Assembly: GCA_016218905.1 (NCBI GenBank)
Contig: JACRCS010001005.1
Coordinates: 1 to 13,469, forward strand
Length of the DNA: 13,469 nt
Direction: 5' to 3'
Source: Deltaproteobacteria bacterium
GTDB taxonomy: Bacteria > Desulfobacterota_C > Deferrisomatia > Deferrisomatales > JACRMM01
Shown: one piece after another, positions 6,376 through 13,246 of the stretch
Position numbering within the stretch: position 1 is the stretch's first letter
Layout of the letters: every line of letters begins with the position of its first letter
Notes under the pieces: model-generated
What the model was told of the DNA's origin: nothing
The model's database searches: none
Seen by the model: only the letters and a program-made list of their open reading frames with translations
Position numbers and translations under genes: made by a program

Positions 6376-7163
6376 CGGTCGCCCTCCTGGGCGTGGGCGC
6401 ACCAATCCCGCAATGGACAGACGCCGCGGTTGGGGGCGCCGGCACGACAGGTCGACCGGCCCAGCTCCCACAGTGGCAGGTCCAGTATCCCTGGGTACTC
6501 GGGGTGAAGTGCTCGAGCCTTGAAGATGATCCTCAGCTCGACCTGACTCTCTGAACCACTGGCGGAAACCAGCCCAAGGAGGCGGAACAACCTCTTGATG
6601 TGAGTGTCGACTGGGATGTCGAGTGACTGCCGATCGCGCACAGGAACGTGGAAGTCGCGCACGAGAATGTTTGCAGCCATCGCGCTGATCTTCTGCCCCA
6701 CACCGTCGAACTCCAGCAACCGATAGACCAACAGAGCACTGTCCGGGTTCCCAGCCCAGATCCTGGCCGCATCGCCCCCGTAGACCCCGGCGACCCGCCG
6801 AATCGCCGCATGCACGAGGCCCGGCATTCGCTTCCACAGCCGGTGGATCTTCGGCTCTTCCTCGAACAGACTCTGGATGCGATCGGTTGTGAGCCCGGCC
6901 AACGTCTCAAGGTCGAATGCACCATCAAGACGGTGCCGCAGCCGATGCGGCACGAGCCATGCGATGCCGGCGTCAACTTGGCGGTCGCAGACACACGCGA
7001 TCAGAAAGGCGTGTGGGAACGTCGAGAGGTCGTTGAGCAAATCGTCGGCGTCACTGTTGGCGTACTTTCCCTCGGTGAACACCACTGGCCCTGGTGGTCG
7101 AGAGAGGGCTCGTTGCCCTCTCTCGACGAGGTAGTCGCGGATCGCAAGCTCAGCCGGCGTCAC
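6372..7163 (-). CDS. HhH-GPD DNA glycosylase/endonuclease III-like protein, 263 aa
   Basis: The fold is that of base-excision enzymes such as endonuclease III, which remove a damaged or modified base and nick the DNA. The helix-hairpin-helix is at about 150-160 (LEFDGVGQKIS), with K158 in the place of the catalytic lysine. VDTHIKRL (185-192) supplies the catalytic aspartate D186. The C-terminus keeps three cysteines of the 4Fe-4S loop (C239, C249, C255), but the expected second ligand, seven residues after C239, is R246. The N-terminal 100 residues look specific to this group. GTG 7163 is chosen because of GGGGG just upstream and a 14-nt overlap with the helicase end. The stop overlaps pglZ as ATGA. 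Such a gene between helicase and PglZ is not part of standard BREX. It may target modified phage bases (inference). Confidence 0.9.
   Translation of the reverse strand: MTPAELAIRDYLVERGQRALSRPPGPVVFTEGKYANSDADDLLNDLSTFPHAFLIACVCDRQVDAGIAWLVPHRLRHRLDGAFDLETLAGLTTDRIQSLFEEEPKIHRLWKRMPGLVHAAIRRVAGVYGGDAARIWAGNPDSALLVYRLLEFDGVGQKISAMAANILVRDFHVPVRDRQSLDIPVDTHIKRLFRLLGLVSASGSESQVELRIIFKARALHPEYPGILDLPLWELGRSTCRAGAPNRGVCPLRDWCAHAQEGDR
6382..6388 (-). promoter_or_regulatory. Ribosome binding site for pglZ (AGGAGGG)
   Basis: AGGAGGG on the minus strand lies 6 bases upstream of ATG 6375, inside the end of the glycosylase gene. It settles the start against the longer open frame. Confidence 0.8.
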
Positions 7164-9903
7164 AGGACCCCCTGGAGATTCGCACAACCACCACCGGCAC
7201 CAGCTCGGGCAGGCACGACTCAGCCGCATGCAGCCTTGCCAGCTCCGTGCCCTCCTCCTCGTCCAGTTGTCGAAGGCGGTGGGCGCGGACGGCGGGAAGT
7301 CCGATGCGTTCGATGGCGCGGCGGCGAGCTGCAAAGGCGCCATCGGCTTTCTCCCGCTCTCGATCGAGACGACGCTTGTGGTCGATGACCAGCTCGTCCC
7401 ATGTTGGGCGCCCGTGCTCCTCGGCAAGCCGGCTCAGCTCGGCGAGTGCGTTTGCCGCCGCGTCCCCCTCCAGGCAGGGCGCGACCTCGGCGTCCTTCTC
7501 GATCAGGGCGTCCCAGATGAAGCGAGCCGTCGGTGCCAGCACCCGGCGGTCGTCGTGGACGAACAGCGGCAGGATGCGCTGTCGCTCGGTCTCGCCGGCG
7601 TGCAAGACGATGCGCCACAGCGACCAGAGCCCGCTTACCCCATCGGGCAGACCTGGGAGTGTGACAGCCGGAATCGGTTGGCCCGGCACGAAGCGCGGCA
7701 GCTGGCCCACCAGTTCGCGCACGCTGGGCTCCTCTAGCGTGAGGTGCGTCGCGCCGCGCAGCTCCTGTGCCTCCTTGGCGGTGAACACGACACGGCGCAT
7801 CTCGTGCCCGTCCGGCCAGCGCAGCCACCAGCACCCGTCGCGCCGCTCGGCTTCTCCGCCGCTGGCCCGGAGGTGGGAGACCAGCATGCGCTCGACCCAG
7901 AAAGGCAACGGATGGGCCATGACCCGCTGCCAGCTCGCGGTGTCCAAGACCTCGCCACCTCCAAGAAGGCCCGCTGCGGACCGGGTCGCCGCTGCCTCGG
8001 CACGCAGACGCTCGGCCAGCGCGGCCACAGCCGCGTCAATCGTGTCGGGCGCCTGGATCGCCCCGGCGAAGACCTGCTCGAACATCGCCCCGGCGATCGT
8101 GGAGTCCAGAACGTCTCCCGTCTTGTCGACGCCCAGTTCCTGGAAGATCACCGCGAGCTTCTCCTCCAGGACCTCCCGCACCCGGTGCTCCACCGTGTCG
8201 CGAAGGACGAAGTTGATCGCGCGGACGGGGTACCGCTGCCCGATGCGGTCCACCCGCCCGATGCGCTGCTCGATCCGCATCGGGTTCCATGGCAGGTCGT
8301 AGTTCACGACCACGTGGCAGAACTGGAGGTTCAACCCCTCGCCCCCGGCGTCGGTGGAGATGAGGATGTGGGCGTCCCCGGCAAACTCGTCCTGCACCCG
8401 CTGCCGCGCTTCCAGATCCATGCTCCCGTTCAGGCAGGCCACCTTGAAGCCGGCAGCGGCCAGATAGTCACGGAGCATCCCCTGGGTTGGCACGAACTCC
8501 GTGAAGACCAGCACCTTCAGGTCCGGGTCCCCCTCCTCGCGTTGCAGCCGGTAGAGCCATTCGAGCAGCGCCTGAGCCCGCGCGTCGGGCCCGGCCGACT
8601 CAGCCCGCCGGGCCAGCTCCAGCAGCCAGGCCACCTCCGTGCGCTCACTCTCGATCGGCGAGACGGGGGCGTCCGCCAAGAGGTCGAGCTGCTCCTGACC
8701 ATCGAGCTCCTCGATCTCCGGAATCGGGATCGACGGAAACAACGCAAGCTGCTCGGGCTCGGCATCGAGGACCGTGAGCCGTCGTTCCAGGGCTACACGA
8801 ATCGCTCTTGTGGACGAGGTCACCAGCCGCTGCATGAGCAGCACCAGAAACGCGAGGTAGCTCCGCCGCTCTCTGATCGCACGGTCGTACCCGTGGCGCA
8901 CGTACTCCGTGACCGCCTCGTAGACCTGTCGCTGAAGCTCGTGCTGTGGCTGCCATGCGACGGCCTCGAGCCGGGTCACCCGGGGCTTGAAGAGCGGCGA
9001 GCCGTCCGCATCGACCGCACGCCGCTTCTCGGTGCGAATGCACACCTCGCGCACCTTCTCACGGGTCACGCTGTCCTCGTCCGGGAACGCCAGCGGGTCG
9101 ATCAGCGCGAGCAGCCGCCAGAACGCATCGGTCTTCCCCTGATGGGGTGTCGCCGACAGCAGCAGCAGGTACGGTGTGGCGGCCGCCAAAGCCTGTCCGA
9201 GCCGGTGTCGGGCCACGTCCTCGGCACTCCCACCCAGCTTGTGCGCCTCGTCCACGATCACCAGGTCCCACCCGGCCGCGATCAGGTCCTCGAAGCGCTC
9301 CCGGTTGCGCGCCTCAAGCGCCCGGGTTGACCACCCCCGGCGCGCCTCGACCGGCTTCACCGTGTCGAGGGGACAGACCACCTGATCGAACGCCCGCCAG
9401 AGGTTCTCACCCGGCGCAAACCGCCCATACGCGGCGAAGTCCTCTGCAAGAACCAGACGGAACTGCTCTCCGAAGTGCGTGCGCATCTCACTCACCCACT
9501 GGGTGACAATCCCCTTCGGCGCCACGACGAGCACACGCTTGACGAGCCCCCGGAGCTTCAGCTCCCGCAGGATGAGCCCTGCCTCGATGGTCTTCCCGAG
9601 CCCAACTTCGTCCGCGAGGAGGAACCGCATGCGGTCGGACGAAATGGCGCGGGCCAAAGCGTGGAACTGGTGAGGCAACGGAATGAGCGAGGATTCGATG
9701 GGAGCGAGGATGTCGTCACGGGAAAGCGCGTCGGCTACCCGTGCCGCCGCGACCAAGCACGTTGTGGGCGAACCACTGGGCTGGCTTTCCGGGCGATGGG
9801 AGAGATCCAAGTCACTGCTGGGCAGTCTAACGATACTGTTGCTCAAAGGAAGCCAAATAGTGGCGGTGGTTGCACCCCACACCATGTCAATGCCAAGCAC
9901 CAT
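7150..9903 (-). CDS. SNF2/DEAH-type helicase, BrxHII/DrmD-like, 917 aa
   Basis: Superfamily 2 ATPase of the HepA/SNF2 type used in BREX (BrxHII) and DISARM (DrmD), which translocates on or remodels DNA. All motifs are intact: Walker A DEVGLGKT (98-105), LVVAPKGIVTQW, DEAH box (218-221), LSATPHQG (249-255), VLVFTEFVPTQG (464-475), STDAGGEGLNLQ (516-527) and the arginine-finger motif QRIGRVDRIGQ (546-556). About 350 further residues form a helical C-terminal domain with charged segments. The start is uncertain. ATG 9903 is used, but the frame stays open to TTG 9960. GTG 9954 sits 6 bases after AGGGAG, only a few bases past the stop of the KTSC gene at 9965. Compared with what I recall of relatives, the region before the LPHQ motif is short, and the first 40 or so codons are lower in GC. 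The C-terminus overlaps the glycosylase start. Confidence 0.93.
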   Translation of the reverse strand: MVLGIDMVWGATTATIWLPLSNSIVRLPSSDLDLSHRPESQPSGSPTTCLVAAARVADALSRDDILAPIESSLIPLPHQFHALARAISSDRMRFLLADEVGLGKTIEAGLILRELKLRGLVKRVLVVAPKGIVTQWVSEMRTHFGEQFRLVLAEDFAAYGRFAPGENLWRAFDQVVCPLDTVKPVEARRGWSTRALEARNRERFEDLIAAGWDLVIVDEAHKLGGSAEDVARHRLGQALAAATPYLLLLSATPHQGKTDAFWRLLALIDPLAFPDEDSVTREKVREVCIRTEKRRAVDADGSPLFKPRVTRLEAVAWQPQHELQRQVYEAVTEYVRHGYDRAIRERRSYLAFLVLLMQRLVTSSTRAIRVALERRLTVLDAEPEQLALFPSIPIPEIEELDGQEQLDLLADAPVSPIESERTEVAWLLELARRAESAGPDARAQALLEWLYRLQREEGDPDLKVLVFTEFVPTQGMLRDYLAAAGFKVACLNGSMDLEARQRVQDEFAGDAHILISTDAGGEGLNLQFCHVVVNYDLPWNPMRIEQRIGRVDRIGQRYPVRAINFVLRDTVEHRVREVLEEKLAVIFQELGVDKTGDVLDSTIAGAMFEQVFAGAIQAPDTIDAAVAALAERLRAEAAATRSAAGLLGGGEVLDTASWQRVMAHPLPFWVERMLVSHLRASGGEAERRDGCWWLRWPDGHEMRRVVFTAKEAQELRGATHLTLEEPSVRELVGQLPRFVPGQPIPAVTLPGLPDGVSGLWSLWRIVLHAGETERQRILPLFVHDDRRVLAPTARFIWDALIEKDAEVAPCLEGDAAANALAELSRLAEEHGRPTWDELVIDHKRRLDREREKADGAFAARRRAIERIGLPAVRAHRLRQLDEEEGTELARLHAAESCLPELVPVVVVRISRGSCDAG

Positions 9904-9964
9904 GCAAGGCTGATTGTGCCGTCTGCTCCACCTCCAGCTCGATGCATCTGGCACGAGCAACTCC

Positions 9965-10180
9965 CTAGCCCACCCTGTGGTACGGGTAGCCAGCCCTCCT
10001 CACATGCTGGTCAAAGTAACTCCCCTTTGACCCTGCGCTCATGAGGCCCTCGAAGACGAAGGCCGCCACGCCGAAGTACTGGTAGACTCCGCTCCCTTGA
10101 AACTCAACCTCGAGCGTGGCTGTTGCTTCATCGTAGCCCACCGAGGCCAAGTTACTCGACTGAACTGGGGTTCGTTCCAT
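9965..10180 (-). CDS. KTSC-domain small protein, 71 aa
   Basis: The protein is a single KTSC domain: SSNLASVGYDEATATLEVEF, GVYQYFGVAAFVFEGLMSA and SKGSYFDQHVR follow the family pattern closely. The name comes from a lysyl-tRNA-synthetase C-terminal version. The stand-alone form has no well-established function and is often found near mobile or defence genes. ATG 10180 is fixed by GGAGGGA 6 bases upstream, inside the 3' end of the HerA gene, giving a 29-nt overlap. The frame continues to TTG 10210 without a better site. It is followed within a few bases by the helicase frame. In this family the conserved tyrosines and SKGSYF loop suggest a small binding domain. A role as an accessory, adaptor or inhibitor in this operon is speculation. 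Confidence 0.88.
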   Translation of the reverse strand: MERTPVQSSNLASVGYDEATATLEVEFQGSGVYQYFGVAAFVFEGLMSAGSKGSYFDQHVRRAGYPYHRVG

Positions 10181-11984
10181 CCTCGGTCCCTCCGGGCGGA
10201 GTAGCCCCAAGCCCTGAAATGGCTACGCTCTGGCGCCGCCAGGCAGTTACGGCCTCGTCGTAGCGTGGACTAAGAACCCGCCGGCTCGCCCACTCCTTCG
10301 CCACCAGCGGGTCATTACTTCGCGGCCGTGGTTCCATCAAGGGAAAGCGGATGCGGCTGGGGATCTGGATCGCCTCCCCAAGAACGAGCGCCTCGCCGGT
10401 GCGAAGTGCTGGCAGGAGATCAATCAACCCCGCGAGAGCATCAGGGACTGCGCTCTTCACCCTACTCTGATCGTCTGAGTTTGAGAGCCTGAGCGCAAAG
10501 AAAGTCCCGCACTGAGAGAGGATTGTCTCATCCAACTCCGATGGACGTTGACTAACAATGACGGCTCCTACGCCGTACTTTCGGCCTTCCTTGAATACCC
10601 GGCGCACCGAACGGCCCGCATAGCCTGCGACGAACTGCGCGGAGCCCCCACGGGGAAGGTAGGAGTGCGCCTCCTCAAACACGATGAGAAGTGGCCGCTG
10701 TTTGCCCATCCCGGGCAGATCCCGACCCCAGAACATGCCCTCGAATAGGATTCGACAGAGGACCCCGACCACCAGATCGGTTACCTCGGGTGGTACGCCT
10801 CCCAGGTCCAAGACAGTGATCGGGTGCTCATGGTCAACCCATTCGGCCAGCAGATCGTGGATGTCTTTCTTGCGACCGTCGTACTCGCCGGGCGAAAGTA
10901 GGAAGTCGAATCTCCTGTCCTTGAGTCTGCCGAGGATTCTGCTCACCATCGGTCCCATGTTGAGCGACATGGTCGGTTTGAACGGCGCGCTGCTTCCTGC
11001 ACCCGGCGGTTTGAACTGCGCCGACACGAGATTGTCGGCCGAGCCTTCCCGAACAAGGGCCTCTTGCGTCCTTCCCATGTCTTCGTAGGTTGCACGTTCT
11101 CTGCGATCAAAGTAGTACCAGAGATTCCTGATCGAGAACGGCACCGGCGAATCTACCGTGATCTGGTCCACAGAGACGGCGGCTGCCCGGAGGCTGGGGC
11201 AGTGATCTCGTCGATCCTCGAAAATCCTCTCACGGAGCGCTGAATCCTGCAGAGTCTCGGACGCTGACTTGCGATCCACGAGGAACCATGCCAGCTCATC
11301 GAAGGAGAGCGCCCAGTAAGGAATGAACAGGGGATTCTGCTTGTCTCCAATGGAAAACACCCGTGAACAGTTACCAAGAGCGGCGCCATACTCACCGTGG
11401 GGATCGACCACAACAACCCTGGCGTTTGGGAAGTTGCCCCCAGTCAAAGCTCTTAGGAAGCAGGCAACGGTATTCGATTTCCCGCTGCCCGTCGACCCAA
11501 GGATAGCGGCGTGGCGAGTAACAATCTTGTCGATGTCGATTGCCGCAGGGAGGCTCTCAGACGCGGAATGGCTGCCGATCTCGATCATTGACGAGCTCGA
11601 CGTGCCATAGATCACAGCCAAATCCTGTTGCGTCACGATGTGGACCTCGTCATCGAGAGTTGGGAAGACCGAGACCCCGCGCTGAAACCCTTCTCGGCCA
11701 AAGCTCTCCCCGACGAGCTGCACTTCAATCCAGCGCTGGCCAGAAGGAACCACGCCTGGGAGAAGCTCATCTCGAGTGAGTTCTGATGCGCCAACCATCG
11801 ACACGACGCCGAATACGTTCAAGAAACCAAGGGGGATTCGGACAAAAGACCCCACTTGGCCGAGCCTGTGAACGCGACCATCGATAATCGGGTTCGCTGA
11901 GGGGATGTCCTTGCAGACCTCGACCATTACTTTGGCGCCGATCACCCGCTTGACGCTGCCCAGGAATGTCGCGTCGGTGTTCAA
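10152..11984 (-). CDS. HerA-type hexameric ATPase (DUF87/FtsK-HerA), 610 aa
   Basis: HerA-like ATPases form hexameric DNA translocases. Paired with SIR2 proteins they make the SIR2-HerA anti-phage system. The N-terminal β-rich HAS-barrel region (about 1-140) is followed by Walker A at 163-170 (GSTGSGKS), the family motif VVDPHGEYG (192-200), Walker B LLIVFEEAHSYLP (432-444), the RRVFKEGRKYG arginine-finger region (461-471), and VSQRPSELDETILSQCGTF (477-495), which is diagnostic of HerA. Length is normal. The start is TTG 11984: it overlaps the SIR2 stop as TTGA and is preceded by GGGGGAGGA six bases away. The rare TTG start with a strong site implies translation coupled to SIR2, plausibly to set subunit ratio. 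The C-terminal 30 residues are Gly/Pro/Ser-rich. Sampled lines of this gene are about 55-63 % GC, below the helicase and PglZ lines. Confidence 0.95.
   Translation of the reverse strand: MNTDATFLGSVKRVIGAKVMVEVCKDIPSANPIIDGRVHRLGQVGSFVRIPLGFLNVFGVVSMVGASELTRDELLPGVVPSGQRWIEVQLVGESFGREGFQRGVSVFPTLDDEVHIVTQQDLAVIYGTSSSSMIEIGSHSASESLPAAIDIDKIVTRHAAILGSTGSGKSNTVACFLRALTGGNFPNARVVVVDPHGEYGAALGNCSRVFSIGDKQNPLFIPYWALSFDELAWFLVDRKSASETLQDSALRERIFEDRRDHCPSLRAAAVSVDQITVDSPVPFSIRNLWYYFDRRERATYEDMGRTQEALVREGSADNLVSAQFKPPGAGSSAPFKPTMSLNMGPMVSRILGRLKDRRFDFLLSPGEYDGRKKDIHDLLAEWVDHEHPITVLDLGGVPPEVTDLVVGVLCRILFEGMFWGRDLPGMGKQRPLLIVFEEAHSYLPRGGSAQFVAGYAGRSVRRVFKEGRKYGVGAVIVSQRPSELDETILSQCGTFFALRLSNSDDQSRVKSAVPDALAGLIDLLPALRTGEALVLGEAIQIPSRIRFPLMEPRPRSNDPLVAKEWASRRVLSPRYDEAVTAWRRQSVAISGLGATPPGGTEDGTNPSSVE
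10187..10193 (-). promoter_or_regulatory. Ribosome binding site for the KTSC gene (GGAGGGA)
   Basis: GGAGGGA on the minus strand, 6 bases before ATG 10180. It lies within the last codons of the HerA gene and decides the start of the small downstream gene. Confidence 0.75.
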
Positions 11985-13246
11985 GGTCGGTCCTCCCCCG
12001 CAGTGGCCTGGTTCCCCAGACCATCAACGGCCAACCCCGACGTTGGTTGGCGGAATCCGATGAAACGCTCAAAGAACCGAGCCATACTCTGAAAGTCCCC
12101 TAGAGCAAAGGAGCTTGAGGCATCATCCCAGAAAGACCACTGCTCGCCTTCCGGGGGTTTTCGGCTTGGTTTGGACCACGGACCTATTAGCCCACCAATA
12201 ACGGCCTTGTCTGGCCCGAGGACGGCAAGATTCCGATACTGCTGGCCGAGGATCGCTGTGCGATCCGGCAGTTGCCTATTGGACGGTCCCGAGGGTCCTT
12301 CCTCGCCGTAGACCAAGGCGTCAATAGCTAGGCGGTTATTCGACCGGAGGCCTTGGAGCAGGATTTCGTTGATGTGCTCGTCCGAGAAGCTGTAGCCCGC
12401 AACTAGCAGCAACACCTCACCTGAACCAATGAAGTGGCGCAGCCTGTCTTGCAGGGCTAAGAAGGGCAGCCTCCGGGAGTCTGCGTACTTCTCGCGAGAG
12501 GGAAAGACCATCAGCTCCTCGCCAGCGCCAAGCTCCCGATCAGTAAGCCTGGTGATACGAGGACGTTGCGCAGGGGTGTCCTGTCGGAGATGCCAGCCGA
12601 TCGAGCCGTGCAGCTTCCATAGCCGTGTCCATGCCCGTGGCGGGCACACGGAGTCAAGAGACCTTGTGTCATCGCCATCTACAGCTTCCGGGGAGAAGAA
12701 GGGCTGGACGGACCCCACGAAACCGTCGAAGAAGGGGAGCCCTACTGCCTCCATCGCGCGCTCGAGGAGTAGGTCGTAGTTCGTAGTGAACACTTCCACC
12801 GGAAAGGTCCGGTTCCTGTGTATGGCATGGAGCCACTGCGCAAGAATGACGTGAGGGTGCATGCCTCTAGGGGGCTCAACTCGCACCACATCGGCGATGG
12901 CCCCACAGATCGCTGCATCCAGCCCCTGTGCTGAGGCCGCAGTCAGGCCTTCCAAGGCCCGCTTTGGATCGTTGTCCAGGAACTCGCGACATAGTCGAAC
13001 CCGGCTCAGTACGTGCTCAACGTTGGGCTTCCCGGCAAGGGCAGAGCGAATCGTCGCGAATTGAGCTTTCTGTGTATCGGACAGGGCGTTTTCGACGCGT
13101 GAGGTCAGCTCCTCGATTCCGGGAATTCCGACCGACATCGATGTGCCTGCTCCGAGGAAGATGCCTAGCCGCCGCTTCTCGGAAGCCAATTGCTCTCGTA
13201 GTTCGGTGGCGGATCGGTAAGGATCATGCGCGAAGCCGTGGGTCAT
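11981..13246 (-). CDS. SIR2-family defence protein, 421 aa
   Basis: SIR2-domain defence proteins hydrolyse NAD+ when triggered by phage, arresting the infected cell. With HerA next to it, this is the nuclease/NADase partner of a SIR2-HerA pair. Visible motifs: the nucleotide-binding FLGAGTSMSVGIPG (30-43), VFTTNYDLLLERA (152-164) in place of the TQNxD motif, KLHGSIGWH (211-219) with the catalytic-type H213, and AGYSFSDEHINEIL (283-296), typical of the SIR2_2 group. About 100 C-terminal residues after the Rossmann core (WSFWDDASSSFALGD..., FERFIGF) are likely the HerA-contact region (inference). ATG 13246 overlaps the upstream methyltransferase stop as ATGA, with GGGGA just upstream. The frame continues open to 13372 but only as low-complexity Arg/Pro sequence. 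All catalytic motifs appear present. Confidence 0.94.
   Translation of the reverse strand: MTHGFAHDPYRSATELREQLASEKRRLGIFLGAGTSMSVGIPGIEELTSRVENALSDTQKAQFATIRSALAGKPNVEHVLSRVRLCREFLDNDPKRALEGLTAASAQGLDAAICGAIADVVRVEPPRGMHPHVILAQWLHAIHRNRTFPVEVFTTNYDLLLERAMEAVGLPFFDGFVGSVQPFFSPEAVDGDDTRSLDSVCPPRAWTRLWKLHGSIGWHLRQDTPAQRPRITRLTDRELGAGEELMVFPSREKYADSRRLPFLALQDRLRHFIGSGEVLLLVAGYSFSDEHINEILLQGLRSNNRLAIDALVYGEEGPSGPSNRQLPDRTAILGQQYRNLAVLGPDKAVIGGLIGPWSKPSRKPPEGEQWSFWDDASSSFALGDFQSMARFFERFIGFRQPTSGLAVDGLGNQATAGEDRP
11991..11999 (-). promoter_or_regulatory. Ribosome binding site deciding the TTG start of HerA
   Basis: GGGGGAGGA on the minus strand, six bases before TTG 11984 and within the last codons of the SIR2 gene. 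It supports the TTG codon that overlaps the SIR2 stop (TTGA). Confidence 0.75.

Noticed and set aside
5329..6507. Plus-strand open frame of 392 codons opposite pglZ and the glycosylase
   Set aside because: Antisense shadow of two well-supported genes. No recognisable domain.
4372..6837. PglZ starting at 6837 with 821 residues
   Set aside because: The first 154 residues lie over the glycosylase gene in another frame and look random. AGGAGGG and the ATGA overlap place the start at 6375.
6372..7427. Glycosylase starting at 7427 with 351 residues
   Set aside because: The extra residues overlap the helicase C-terminus and are low-complexity. GTG 7163 with GGGGG upstream gives a normal 263-residue protein.
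7094..8302. Plus-strand open frame of 402 codons, Ser/Arg-rich
   Set aside because: Its composition (Ser, Arg, Thr, Pro) is typical of a shifted frame over GC-rich helicase codons on the other strand.
7744..9330. Long plus-strand open frame of 528 codons opposite the helicase
   Set aside because: It lies entirely antisense to a helicase with all motifs intact. Its product is low-complexity and matches no family I know. Long antisense frames are expected in GC-rich coding DNA.
3626..9903. Standard BREX type 3 or DISARM
   Set aside because: Helicase, PglZ and the last gene follow BREX-3 order, but BrxC, BrxF and a PglX-type methylase are absent from the window and a glycosylase is inserted. 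DISARM core genes drmA, drmB and drmC are also absent.
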